Shown here: piece after piece, positions 18,601 to 27,458 of the stretch | Position numbering within the stretch: position 1 is the first letter of the stretch | Layout of the letters: the number at the start of each line of letters is the position of its first letter | NCBI RefSeq assembly: GCF_003337375.1 | Contig: NZ_QPJD01000008.1 | Location: 1-64,000, forward strand | Direction of reading: 5' to 3' | DNA length: 64,000 nucleotides | Origin: Paenibacillus prosopidis | Lineage (GTDB): Bacteria; Bacillota; Bacilli; Paenibacillales; Paenibacillaceae | Made by a program: the position numbers and the translations under genes | Notes under the pieces: model-generated | What the model was told of the DNA's origin: nothing | Database searches by the model: none | Seen by the model: the letters and a program-made list of their open reading frames with translations, nothing else

Positions 18601-18818
18601 TGGATAACCCCCGGATGAGACTTAATGTTAATACATATGTGAATGATTAGTATAGGTGTATAGTCTGTAATATACATGAAAATAGTCGAAATCACAAGGA
18701 ATATTGCTGGAATAAGCAATCTATTAAGCCGAAAATGGTAACTAAATTATAAATTAATTCGTTCTGTCGTTTATATATTGGGCGTGTCGGTTTTTTTATA
18801 GTACCATTTATAAAACAG

Positions 18819-18848
18819 TTGACTTTTTGGTAGCATAATTAATAATAA
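18819..18848 (+). promoter_or_regulatory. Putative promoter of the SDR-kinase operon
   Basis: TTGACT (18819-18824) and TAATAA (18843-18848), spacer 18. Two similar motifs AATTCGTTCT lie upstream (about 18758) and downstream (about 18861) of it and could be activator or repressor contacts. Confidence 0.4.
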
Positions 18849-18891
18849 AACATATAACAAATTCGTTCTTTCTAGAAAGGTGACCTATCAA

Positions 18892-19653
18892 ATGAAAATT
18901 GACCTGTCGAATAAAACCGCGCTAATAACGGGAGCTACCGGCGATTTAGGGCGCGTCATGGCTCGTACGCTTGCAAGCTGCGGCGCTAACATCGTGCTTC
19001 ATTACAATAATAACGAGACGAAGGCGAAAGAGCTTCAGCAGGAAATAACGGCTATGGGCAGACGGGCGATCATCGTGCAGGCTGATGTGACGAACGAGCA
19101 GCAAATATATGATATGAAGGACAAAGCCGTGCAAGAGCTTGGACATGTCGATATCGTTGTGGCAAATGCCGTTATACAATACCAGTGGACGAGCATTTTG
19201 GAGCAGCCTGTATCCGATTACGTAAGCCAGTTTGAATCATGCGTTATGCAAAGCGTATACTTGGCAAAAGCGTTCGTGCCGGCGATGATCGAACGTAATG
19301 GCGGAAGAATAATTGGGATTAATACGGAATGCTCCATGCAGAATTTTGCAGGCCAATCGGCGTATACGGCAGGTAAGCGAGGTATGGACGGCGTTTATCG
19401 CGTACTGGCCAAAGAAGCGGGCGGGCATCAAATTACCGTTAACCAGGTAGCGCCCGGATGGACAATCAGCGACCGCGACCGTGCGAAGCATACAGAGGAA
19501 AACAGCGGCTACTCACAAAACGTACCGCTTAAAAGAAGAGGCACGGATCAGGAAATTGCCAATACGGTTGCTTTTTTGGCATCGGATTTGGCCAGCTTCA
19601 TTACGGGGGCCTATATTCCTGTAAACGGCGGAAACGTGATGCCGGCGATCTAG
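18892..19653 (+). CDS. SDR family oxidoreductase
   Basis: A 253-residue classical short-chain dehydrogenase. Cofactor motif TGATGDLG is at residues 13-20, the active-site Tyr158-x3-Lys162 is clear, and the C-terminal glycine-containing segment ITGAYIPVNGG is typical. Where most members have the catalytic Ser (13 residues before the Tyr), Thr145 stands here, and the NNAG motif is ANAV; both suggest a divergent member. ATG 18892 is chosen over GTG 18880, which lies inside the AGAAAGGTGA ribosome binding site. It is the first gene of an operon with a sensor kinase and a sugar-binding lipoprotein, so a sugar or sugar-acid substrate is likely but unproven. Confidence 0.88.
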   Translation: MKIDLSNKTALITGATGDLGRVMARTLASCGANIVLHYNNNETKAKELQQEITAMGRRAIIVQADVTNEQQIYDMKDKAVQELGHVDIVVANAVIQYQWTSILEQPVSDYVSQFESCVMQSVYLAKAFVPAMIERNGGRIIGINTECSMQNFAGQSAYTAGKRGMDGVYRVLAKEAGGHQITVNQVAPGWTISDRDRAKHTEENSGYSQNVPLKRRGTDQEIANTVAFLASDLASFITGAYIPVNGGNVMPAI

Positions 19654-19669
19654 ATGGGAGCGTAAGTAG

Positions 19670-21547
19670 ATGAGTATGAGTCTAAAAAAACGATTGTGGC
19701 GTATATGGTCGGCTTTTGGCGGGATGAGAATGGAAAGAAAGCTGTTTGTCGTCTTCCTGCTTCTTATTACGGTGCCTTTATCGTTTATCGGCTACATCTC
19801 ATATAACAATTACTCCCGATCTATTGAAGAAAAGACGATTGTTTACTCGACAAAAATGCTTGAAAACATGATGGTGCGGGTAGATGACTACATCGAGGAT
19901 ATGGTTCGTATTTCTTCGATTCCCGCTTATCAGGACGATATTAAACAAAACTTGATCCGTTCTAACAGCTATTATGAGCAGCGTCAATTAACCTCCGGCG
20001 ACGGCAGCAATCCGCTGCCCGACGATTTTGATTTGCTGCTGTCCATTCAACGCGGTATCGAGGGCAATATTTCGTTCATCAATACGATAAAACGCGGTGC
20101 GAATTCGGTTTATATTTTCGATCAATATGGTAACGGTTACTATACGACAGCGGGCGGCGGCATTCGGCTCAATGTGAAGGAAAGCTATGAAAATTGGCTG
20201 GAGCGCGTCAAAACGTCCGGCGGGGAAGCGATGCTGTTCAGCACGCAGAAGTATACGAGCAATTTGCAGAGCGTGCGCTATGCATTTACGGTTGTCCGTA
20301 AAGTGATCGACAAATCATTAAAGCCTATCGGGATGATAGCGGTGGATGCGAATATTAGCGTTATCGAGGATCAGATGAGCGAGCTGGATAAAGTGACGAA
20401 TGGCAAATCGGTTATTATTGACGAGCTTGGCAACGTTATTTACGACAGCGACAAGGAACGGATGGCGACGAATATTAAGGATGATCCCGTTGTTGTCCAG
20501 GCAGCAGGCGCCAAGGGCAGCTTCTATTTCGAGCGTGACGGTTTAAATCGGCTCTATATTTATACGACATCGCCAAATACCGATTGGAAGGTCATGACGT
20601 CTATTCCGGTCAGTGAGCTTACGAAGGATGCGGTCGTCATTCGTAATGTGACCTGGATTGCGACCCTTATTACGATATTAGTTGCTTTGCTTATTTCGAC
20701 AGTCCTCTCCTTTGCCCTGACGAATCCGCTCCGTAAAATGATGCGCTTGATGAAAAGCGTTCAGGAGGGCGATTTTAACGTTCAGTTTCCGGTGAAATAC
20801 CGCGATGAGGTTGGCCAGCTTGGCAACCAGTTTAATCGCATGATTGTGAGAATCGATCACCTTATCCGCGATATTTATGTGATGGAAACAAAAAAGAAGG
20901 AAGCGGAGCTGCATGCGCTGCAGAGCCAAATAAACCCTCATTTCATGTACAATACGCTGGAATCGATCCGGATGGCGGCAGAGCTGAATGACGATCAAAT
21001 TGCTGCCGATATGATTGCGATTTTGGGCAAGCTGCTGCGCTACAGCATTAGTGATCTGCATGAGGAAGTGACGCTGGCGGATGAAGCAGGGCATATGCGA
21101 AACTACGTGGAAATGCTTAATTACCGCTACCCGAACCGGTTCCGGCTGGACAGTCAAATAGCAGATGGGCTGGGTAATTATCCGATTATTAAGCTCGTGC
21201 TGCAGCCGATTGTTGAAAATGCGATCTATCACGGCATGGACGATTCAAAGCCATCGATGCAAATTAAAATGAGCGGCGAGCGGACGCCGCAGGCCGTTCT
21301 GCTGCGCATTAAGGATGATGGACTAGGAATGGACGAAGAGACGCTGGATCGATTAAACCGTTCGCTTGCAGGTACAGAGGAAGCAGGCGCGAAGCGGAAA
21401 TCAGGCGGAATCGGCTTGAAAAATGTGAATGAGCGCATTAAGCTCCATTACGGGAATAGCTACGGCTTGAAGGTATATAGTGAACGGGGAAAAGGAACCG
21501 AAGTTGTTTTACACCTTCCAATTGAAGCAGGGAGAGAAGCAGAATGA
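19670..21547 (+). CDS. Sensor histidine kinase, YesM family (orphan of its regulator)
   Basis: A 625-residue membrane kinase. The first helix is at about 22-44, followed by a large extracellular sensor of Cache type (about 45-300), a second helix (about 322-345), a HAMP domain (about 346-398), a His_kinase domain with phospho-acceptor His424 in QSQINPHFMYNTLE, and a HATPase (IVENAIYHG, DDGLGM, GGIGLKNVNERI). YesM kinases normally sit beside a YesN/AraC response regulator; none is here. Instead the stop codon overlaps the start of a sugar-binding lipoprotein gene (ATGA). The closest YesN-like regulator in the window is at 48029, beside a paralogous binding protein. Confidence 0.93.
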   Translation: MSMSLKKRLWRIWSAFGGMRMERKLFVVFLLLITVPLSFIGYISYNNYSRSIEEKTIVYSTKMLENMMVRVDDYIEDMVRISSIPAYQDDIKQNLIRSNSYYEQRQLTSGDGSNPLPDDFDLLLSIQRGIEGNISFINTIKRGANSVYIFDQYGNGYYTTAGGGIRLNVKESYENWLERVKTSGGEAMLFSTQKYTSNLQSVRYAFTVVRKVIDKSLKPIGMIAVDANISVIEDQMSELDKVTNGKSVIIDELGNVIYDSDKERMATNIKDDPVVVQAAGAKGSFYFERDGLNRLYIYTTSPNTDWKVMTSIPVSELTKDAVVIRNVTWIATLITILVALLISTVLSFALTNPLRKMMRLMKSVQEGDFNVQFPVKYRDEVGQLGNQFNRMIVRIDHLIRDIYVMETKKKEAELHALQSQINPHFMYNTLESIRMAAELNDDQIAADMIAILGKLLRYSISDLHEEVTLADEAGHMRNYVEMLNYRYPNRFRLDSQIADGLGNYPIIKLVLQPIVENAIYHGMDDSKPSMQIKMSGERTPQAVLLRIKDDGLGMDEETLDRLNRSLAGTEEAGAKRKSGGIGLKNVNERIKLHYGNSYGLKVYSERGKGTEVVLHLPIEAGREAE

Positions 21548-22833
21548 ATAAAAACACTCTCGTGCTGGTGCTTGTTATTCTATTGTGCGGCATGACCGTG
21601 GCCGGCTGCAAACAGGAGCCATCCGGAAATGCAGTGGAAACCGCGCCTTCGGGCAAGGACGGGGAGGTCGCTCAGCAAGTAAAGCTTCATGTACTGACGA
21701 ATCGTCTTGATCTGATTGAGAACGGTGTCTTTCAAAAGTATGCCGATCAGTTCGCACAGCTAAATCCCGGTGTTTCTGTCCAGTTTGAGGGTATACAGAA
21801 CTACGCAAGCGATATTATGGTCCGTTTATCGACACGAAGTTTGGGCGATGTGCTGCTGCTGCCGAACAACATTAAAAACGAGGCTTTGCCTGATTATTTT
21901 GAGCCGCTGGCTGACAGCATGTTCGAAAATATACATTTTGCCGATTTTAAGGCGTATTCGGGCAGGCGGTATGGAATTGCCACGGGCGCCTCTACGACGG
22001 GCATTGTATATAATAAGGAAGCATTTAGGAAGGCTGGCATTACAGATATACCAACGACGTTGGATCAGTTTTATGCCGCTTGTGAGAAGCTAAAGCAGGC
22101 AGGCATCGTACCTGTCTACTTGAATTACGGCGCACAGTGGCCGCTTATGACGTGGGGAGAGGATTTAGTCAGCTATATGACTGGCGATCCCGGCTATCTG
22201 AACGAAATGGTGAATACGGACGAGCCGTGGACCATCGACAATCCATGGGGGCAAGCGATTACGATTGTCAAAACGTTGATTGCTCGCGGATATGTGGAGA
22301 AGCAGATGGTTTCCAATCAATGGGAAGTATCGAAGACGGAACTCGCACAAGGCCGAGCCGGTATGTATTTAATGGGGAACTGGGTCATCAATCAAATTAT
22401 CGCAGCAGGCGCAAAGTCTGAGGATATCGGATTTTTTCCATATCCTTATGATAACAGCGAGAAGCGATATGCGCCCTTAAGCCCGGACTGGTTTGTCGGA
22501 GTAAGCAAGTTTAGCGAGAATAAGCCGCTGGCGGAAGCCTGGGTGAAGTTTTTCGTTAATGATTCCGGTTATGTGGATGATTCGGGATTTCTGCCTGTTG
22601 ATCATAAGAAGCAGCCGTCTTTGCCGCAGATCCAACAGTTTTTATCCTTTAACAGCATTTTTTTGGAGAAGAGCGTTCCAAGCGATTTACTTCTGGAAAT
22701 AGCGGGCACCGCGCAGATCGCATTCTGGTCGGGCGACTACATTCAAGAATGGATTGCCGCGCCTGACCTGCAGGAAGTGTTTAATCAATACAATCAGCGC
22801 TGGAAAGAGGCGCGTACTATTACCGAAAGTTAA
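21544..22833 (+). CDS. Sugar-binding lipoprotein translationally coupled to the kinase
   Basis: A 429-residue extracellular solute-binding protein of family 1. Signal peptide and lipobox VAGC (Cys24) are clear. Its start codon overlaps the kinase stop (ATGA). No permease genes are nearby, so it may work as the ligand-sensing partner of the kinase and not as a transport protein. It is visibly paralogous to the binding protein at 44807: shared segments include LTNR.D.I, GIVYNK.AF.KAGIT, MYL.GNWVINQ and SEDIGFFP. This suggests the same or a related oligosaccharide ligand, possibly manno-oligosaccharides. Ligand and sensory role are inferred. Confidence 0.9.
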   Translation: MNKNTLVLVLVILLCGMTVAGCKQEPSGNAVETAPSGKDGEVAQQVKLHVLTNRLDLIENGVFQKYADQFAQLNPGVSVQFEGIQNYASDIMVRLSTRSLGDVLLLPNNIKNEALPDYFEPLADSMFENIHFADFKAYSGRRYGIATGASTTGIVYNKEAFRKAGITDIPTTLDQFYAACEKLKQAGIVPVYLNYGAQWPLMTWGEDLVSYMTGDPGYLNEMVNTDEPWTIDNPWGQAITIVKTLIARGYVEKQMVSNQWEVSKTELAQGRAGMYLMGNWVINQIIAAGAKSEDIGFFPYPYDNSEKRYAPLSPDWFVGVSKFSENKPLAEAWVKFFVNDSGYVDDSGFLPVDHKKQPSLPQIQQFLSFNSIFLEKSVPSDLLLEIAGTAQIAFWSGDYIQEWIAAPDLQEVFNQYNQRWKEARTITES

Positions 22834-22847
22834 GGTGAAATACTCCA

Positions 22848-23930
22848 ATGTCAAAGAAGGTCACGATGCAGCAAATCGCCGACTATTTGGGCGTTTCCAA
22901 GTTTGTCGTCTCGAAGGCGCTCTCCGGTAAGGGAGGCGTCAGCGAGGCGACGCAGGAGCGGGTCATTCAAGCGGCGTCGCAGCTCGGTTATTTTTCGCAA
23001 AAAAACGCTTATGTGAAAACGATGAAGCTGGAGCAGCTGCCGAAGGTACCCGCCGGAAACAAGCAATCCGTACTCGTGCTTATGCCCAATATTCGTTTTC
23101 AGACAAAGGAATCGCTTTATTGGGGAAGGATTTTGGACGGCATTGCAGCCAGATTGGAAGAGGACGGCTATGGCATGGTTATCGTATCCGAACAAAGCGT
23201 CGACCATTTCATGCATTTTCTGAATCCGAACGGCATTTTGGGACTCATTGGCGTAGGAGAAATTTCGACTCCGCTTCTGCTGGAGGTGCATCGAATCGGC
23301 TTGCCGATGGTGCTCGTCGATCATGAGGACATGCTTATTCCAAGTGATACGGTGTTTACGAACAATTATGAATGCATGTACCGTCTGACGAAGCATTTGA
23401 TCGGGATTGGGCATACGCAGCTTTGCTTTGTCGGGGATACCGCCTATTCCAGAAGCTTTAAGGACCGTTTTCTCGGCTTTCGCAGCGCGTTGGAAGAGCA
23501 GGAGGGGACAGAGCTAGGCAGCGGCATCAAGGAGAATGGCATGCTGGCGGTAGAGGGCTTCGAGCATGAGCAATTCAAAGAGCCGATCAAACAGTGGGCA
23601 ATAAAGCGGATGAAGGCGAAAGCACTGCCTACGGCACTCCTCTGCGCAAATGATATGATCGCGATCGGAGCGGTTCACGCTTTGCAAGAGCTGGGAGTGG
23701 CGGTGCCGGGAGACGTATCCGTCACCGGTTTTGACAATATTGAGGACTCTTATCGGATGTCGCCTGCCTTAACGACGGTACATGTACCGAAGGAGGCGCT
23801 TGGCAAGCGCGCGGTTGAACGGCTGCTCAGCCGCATTGCGGGCAAGCAGGAGCCGATGGAGAAGCTGCTGCTGGCGGGTGAACTGCTGTATCGGGAGTCG
23901 ACCGCGCAGGCGAAGAGCTTTACCAAGTAA
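22848..23930 (+). CDS. LacI family transcriptional regulator
   Basis: A 360-residue LacI-type repressor. The N-terminal helix-turn-helix (VTMQQIADYLGVSKFVVSKALSGKGGVSEATQERV) and hinge are followed by a periplasmic-binding-protein-like effector domain (about 60-350; LCFVGDTAYSRSFKDRFLGFRSAL, TALLCANDMIAIGA, VSVTGFDNI). AAGGTGA precedes the ATG. It closes the SDR-kinase-binding protein operon and may repress this operon or another sugar operon. A strong terminator follows. Effector unknown. Confidence 0.93.
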   Translation: MSKKVTMQQIADYLGVSKFVVSKALSGKGGVSEATQERVIQAASQLGYFSQKNAYVKTMKLEQLPKVPAGNKQSVLVLMPNIRFQTKESLYWGRILDGIAARLEEDGYGMVIVSEQSVDHFMHFLNPNGILGLIGVGEISTPLLLEVHRIGLPMVLVDHEDMLIPSDTVFTNNYECMYRLTKHLIGIGHTQLCFVGDTAYSRSFKDRFLGFRSALEEQEGTELGSGIKENGMLAVEGFEHEQFKEPIKQWAIKRMKAKALPTALLCANDMIAIGAVHALQELGVAVPGDVSVTGFDNIEDSYRMSPALTTVHVPKEALGKRAVERLLSRIAGKQEPMEKLLLAGELLYRESTAQAKSFTK

Positions 23931-23945
23931 CCTCTGCACACAAAA

Positions 23946-23997
23946 AGGGGGCTGTCCCAGAAGGTTGTATATCTTCAGGAACAGTCCCTTGTTTTTT
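23946..23997 (+). terminator. Intrinsic terminator after the LacI gene
   Basis: GGGGCTGTCCCAGAAG pairs with CTTCAGGAACAGTCCC with two mismatches; TTGTTTTTTT follows. Confidence 0.8.
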
Positions 23998-24474
23998 TAC
24001 ATTGGATTCGGTACAGGATAGGAGCAGAAGATTGTTGGCATGCTGAGCTATCTTGGATTTCGTACAGTAAAATCAGCTAAATGGGGGAGTTACCGAGGGA
24101 AATAGGCTTACTATGGATATTCTACATGGGATATTTCCATTATAGAGCAAACGAAAAGGTCGATAAGCCCAGAATTACTGTATTTATCCATTATAGCTGT
24201 GTCCGCATTCAACTCCCGCCGAAGCTTACTCTCTAATTCATTAGGCCGCTCAATACCGCTATATTCGAAGCTCAAGCTACCCGTAGAGCTAAATTTTTAG
24301 CTCTATTTTCCCAAGCCGCCCTTGTATGCCCGCATAACGAGTTACCAGCCCGAATAGCCGATGTACCTATTTTTTTGCTTCTTTTGACAGTGTTGACACT
24401 TTTTACAATCCATATTAAGGTAACATAAAAATAAATTGTGCATCCGATTCGTTACGCTCTTGGATGAACCCGAC
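23998..24474. other. Intergenic stretch with short repeats and a hairpin
   Basis: No gene is supported here. TTTCCATTATAG (about 24135) and TATCCATTATAG (about 24185) are near-identical repeats. TAGAGCTAAA/TTTAGCTCTA (24284-24305) is a 10-bp inverted repeat. At 24384 and 24393 TTGACA occurs twice, nine bases apart, the second inside AGTGTTGACACT; one of these may be the -35 box for the membrane-protein/toxin operon, but no good -10 box is at the ideal distance. Confidence 0.4.
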
Positions 24475-24490
24475 AGGAGGGAAATGAAGC

Positions 24491-25117
24491 ATAAAGATAA
24501 AATCATCGTTTATTTTTGCTGCCCTATTTTTATCGACTGGGGCATCCTTACTGGTTTTTATTTTTTCGGGTATTTCCATGCTGTACACTTTGATAGGAAT
24601 TCTGATACTGGCATTTATTATTGGCACATTGATTTGGAGAAGAGTGTCTTCCGAAAAACGCGCAGAATTAAAGCGGTTAATCGGTTACGGGACAATAGCC
24701 GGCTTCCTGGCTACATGCCTTTACGATCTTTCCCGATTCCTATTAATTAAAGTGACGGGCATTCAGTTTTGGCCGTTCGATATTTTCGGAATTTTTGGCA
24801 AAGCGCTCGTAGGCGAGCTAGCCACCGGTCTTTGGGTCAGCATACTCGGGGCATTGTTCCATATCGCTAACGGAACTACATTCGGAATTGCTTATACCGT
24901 TGCATTCGGACGCAGAGGCATCTGGAGCGGCTTGGCGTGGGCAATGATCCTTGAACTTGCGATGGTTACCGTATATCCGGGGTGGCTTAACGTGAAAGCG
25001 CTTGACGAGCTCATTTCGGTTTCAATGGTCGGCCACATCGTATATGGGGTCGTACTGGGATATACGGCCAGGAAACTAATATTGAGAAAGGAGTCCGCGC
25101 TCCATGTCTCAGTCTAA
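24491..25117 (+). CDS. Unrecognised integral membrane protein, possible AUA start (toxin locus)
   Basis: A hydrophobic protein of 179 residues from ATG 24578, or 208 residues from ATA 24491. I do not recognise the family. About five or six membrane segments are visible (for example LYTLIGILILAFIIGTLIW, and the LWVSILGALFHIANG region). ATG 24578 has no ribosome binding site. The frame stays open upstream to a TGA at 24485, and the added residues read like a start plus first helix (KIKSSFIFAALFLSTGASLL). AGGAGGG at 24475-24481 is nine bases before ATA 24491 but only two before the out-of-frame ATG 24484. So either AUA is the start, or there is a one-base change or sequence error. The 3' end overlaps the next membrane-protein gene by 14 bases. 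Confidence 0.6.
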   Translation: MKIKSSFIFAALFLSTGASLLVFIFSGISMLYTLIGILILAFIIGTLIWRRVSSEKRAELKRLIGYGTIAGFLATCLYDLSRFLLIKVTGIQFWPFDIFGIFGKALVGELATGLWVSILGALFHIANGTTFGIAYTVAFGRRGIWSGLAWAMILELAMVTVYPGWLNVKALDELISVSMVGHIVYGVVLGYTARKLILRKESALHVSV

Positions 25118-26285
25118 GCCTGTTCTAGAGCGGTTCGTTCGATTTTGGTGGGTTCAGCTCCCTTTTCGGGCAAGCCGGTTTTCCAAAAAGCTTCCGTATA
25201 CGTTCTTGGACGGCCTCTACTTGGCCGCATGGCCGGCTGTTGCCGCTTGGTTCCCTTTGCTGGCGCTGTCAGCCGGTCTGATGATTGGGTGGTGGCATCC
25301 GGGATTTGAAAGCGTCTTCAGCGAATCGCTGGTAGTCATAATGATTGCAGCGATTGTGGGAACGAGCAGCGCGAATCTCGGCCTGCTGTTTATCGCCGGC
25401 TTTATCTTCGGCGATTTTTTTCTCCAGCACACAAGCTGGACGCAGGTCGGATGGCGGCGTGACGAGGGTTTCTTGGAGCATGTGATTAAGGTTAGGATTC
25501 CACTTTTGATCGAGTACGGTCTATTATATATTTTGATGGTAAAAATCCCGATGATAACCAAGGCGCTAACCGCTCAGCTCAGAGTCCCCTTCCTGCCTTT
25601 GAAAGCCAGTTTCAGCGTTGCGGCCGTACTATATGTACTGCTTACCGGGGTGCTTGTTTATTTCTGGACGCAAACCGTGCCGGTACTCGTCCGACCGGTA
25701 TTTACATGGGTTTCATCACGTCCTCCGGCAGAGGCTACCGTCCCTTTGCAGCAATACGAGTGGGTCATCATCTTTGTAGCGATCGTGATTGCCGCCATTC
25801 GAATGCTGCTGCAGGGGATGACGGCGTTTCGCAGCGAAGTTGGAATGCCGCTGGATCAGCTGGAGCGGGAGTTAAGGGAGCTTCCCCCTGTCAAATCGCT
25901 CGGAGACCGGGTAAATCCTTGGTTTTTGGCGGCGGCGGCAGCATTGTGGTCGGTTCTGATGATTGCGGGAGTATACAAATCGTGGATTGATCCTTTGTTT
26001 ATCGGTGCGTTGATTTTTGTCCTGCTGGCGGCTCGCCAACAGTTAATTCCCGTTCCTCTCGGAGTCTGGCCTAAGCTGATGGATAAAATTCCGCTGCTGA
26101 TCCGTTTGGTTTTCGGGTTTATACTTATTAAAATCATCTCATCTGCGATTTTGGAAAATGCGATGCACTCCACGGATACTTTCCGGCCGCTGCTTCTGAT
26201 GACCGCACTTTCGATGTTGATTATTTTCCTGCTGACACCCCAGCTTCCGGACGTCCAACAGAAGGAAGGTGAGCCGTTAAAATGA
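25104..26285 (+). CDS. Unrecognised polytopic membrane protein (toxin locus)
   Basis: A 393-residue protein with roughly nine hydrophobic segments and a soluble N-terminal ~35 residues rich in aromatic and basic residues (RFVRFWWVQLPFRASRF). Between segments there is a charged cytoplasmic loop (about 240-270; PLDQLERELRELPPVKSLGDR). No family is recognised. It overlaps its upstream neighbour by 14 bases and its downstream neighbour, a secreted toxin-like protein, by four (ATGA), so the three are co-translated. A role in export, maturation or membrane handling of the toxin is inferred from this coupling only. Confidence 0.7.
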   Translation: MSQSKPVLERFVRFWWVQLPFRASRFSKKLPYTFLDGLYLAAWPAVAAWFPLLALSAGLMIGWWHPGFESVFSESLVVIMIAAIVGTSSANLGLLFIAGFIFGDFFLQHTSWTQVGWRRDEGFLEHVIKVRIPLLIEYGLLYILMVKIPMITKALTAQLRVPFLPLKASFSVAAVLYVLLTGVLVYFWTQTVPVLVRPVFTWVSSRPPAEATVPLQQYEWVIIFVAIVIAAIRMLLQGMTAFRSEVGMPLDQLERELRELPPVKSLGDRVNPWFLAAAAALWSVLMIAGVYKSWIDPLFIGALIFVLLAARQQLIPVPLGVWPKLMDKIPLLIRLVFGFILIKIISSAILENAMHSTDTFRPLLLMTALSMLIIFLLTPQLPDVQQKEGEPLK

Positions 26286-27448
26286 AACGGTATTACCCTT
26301 TATGGGCTCTGATCGGATTGTTTTTGTATTTTGCGTTTCCGGACGTGGCGCTGGCTGACAATTGCGGTAGCTTAAGCGATTGTTTCAATACGCAAAGAGC
26401 CGCTGTCGCCGCGACCGTCGGTTTGGGGATATTCGCCACATTGCTCAGCATCGGGCTTAATTTTGTCCCTGTCGTCGGACAAGTGAAGGGCATTATCGAA
26501 GCGATCACGGGCAAAGACTTGATCACCGGCGATAAGCTCGAAACTTGGGAAAGGGCGATGAATCTCGTTCCGTTCGGCGCTATTGGGAAATTGGGCAAAC
26601 TCGGCGATATTTTGGATGTCGGCGGGGATCTTGGCAAAGGCCTGCGCCATACCGACGATGTCGAGGGATTGGTTGACGCCGGTAGAACGGGGGGGCGGGC
26701 AGATCCTCCTTCGGGCGGTCTACGCGACGGTGACGACATCGGCACGTCAGGCTCCGGTCACCCGCGCGGGGACGGCGAGCCTGACGTTGACGCTGGCGGT
26801 GGGCCAAGGCGTTCGCAAGATGATGCGCCAGAGCGCCCTCCTGCCGAAAATGATCCCGCCGGCTCCGGCGCTGGCGGCGGCTCCAAACCTCCGCACGATA
26901 ACGGCAACGGTCACGGAAACCGCGGCGATGATGGAGACGGGCCCGATAAGCCGGGAGACGAAGGCGGCTCCGGCAACCGTGACGGTGATGGGGATAGTGA
27001 TGGTGCCGGAGATGCCGATAAATCCAAAGATAGCAAGAAAGATGAAGCAGGGGATGAAGCGGCGCAAAGTGAAAGGGAAAGTCTGAAACAGGAGATGAGA
27101 GAAAGTCCAAGCGGCGACAGATGGGGCACGCTTGATGACGGAACCAATCAAGGGGTCAAACATTTTGCCGATTATTGGGAAAGGTATCCTGAACGGATTC
27201 CCTCACTGGCCACGCGGCTTGGCGTAGACCCTGCAGATTTTGAAAATTCGGTTCAAGGGTTTAAAAATTTTACTGCCCAGGCCGAAAGAGTTGCAGCCAG
27301 CGATATGGTAAGGGAAGTAAACGGCAAAACCATTCATTATTTGGAGGGAGCCGCAAATCCCAAAAAAGGAATTGTTGTCATCATAAAAGACGGTAAATTG
27401 CAATCCATGATGCCAAGCGACCCTAAGTCTTTTGGCAAATTACAATAA
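26282..27448 (+). CDS. Secreted polymorphic-toxin-like protein with pre-toxin domain
   Basis: A 388-residue protein. Residues 1-25 are a Sec signal peptide ending ALA. A hydrophobic segment and a pre-toxin TG-like region follow (about 40-115; NFVPVVGQVKGIIEAITGKD, then ETWERAMNLVPFGAIGKLGKL), as in many polymorphic toxins. A low-complexity Gly/Asp/Pro/Asn linker (about 138-265) is GC-richer than its surroundings. The C-terminal ~110 residues (275-388) look like a compact toxin domain with HFADYWERYPERIP, GKTIHYLEG and the terminal motif MPSDPKSFGKLQ; a BECR-type RNase fold is possible but unproven. The gene overlaps a membrane-protein gene upstream and is followed by a small immunity-like gene. 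Confidence 0.78.
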   Translation: MKRYYPLWALIGLFLYFAFPDVALADNCGSLSDCFNTQRAAVAATVGLGIFATLLSIGLNFVPVVGQVKGIIEAITGKDLITGDKLETWERAMNLVPFGAIGKLGKLGDILDVGGDLGKGLRHTDDVEGLVDAGRTGGRADPPSGGLRDGDDIGTSGSGHPRGDGEPDVDAGGGPRRSQDDAPERPPAENDPAGSGAGGGSKPPHDNGNGHGNRGDDGDGPDKPGDEGGSGNRDGDGDSDGAGDADKSKDSKKDEAGDEAAQSERESLKQEMRESPSGDRWGTLDDGTNQGVKHFADYWERYPERIPSLATRLGVDPADFENSVQGFKNFTAQAERVAASDMVREVNGKTIHYLEGAANPKKGIVVIIKDGKLQSMMPSDPKSFGKLQ

Positions 27449-27458
27449 AGGGTGTGTC

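Noticed and set aside
24484..24750. Frame starting at ATG 24484 right after AGGAGGG
   Set aside because: The ATG is only two bases from the ribosome binding site and the product is not a plausible protein; the overlapping frame encodes membrane helices.
26580..27163. Long minus-strand and alternative plus-strand frames inside the toxin gene
   Set aside because: They come from the GC-rich low-complexity linker; Arg/His-rich translations without ribosome binding sites.
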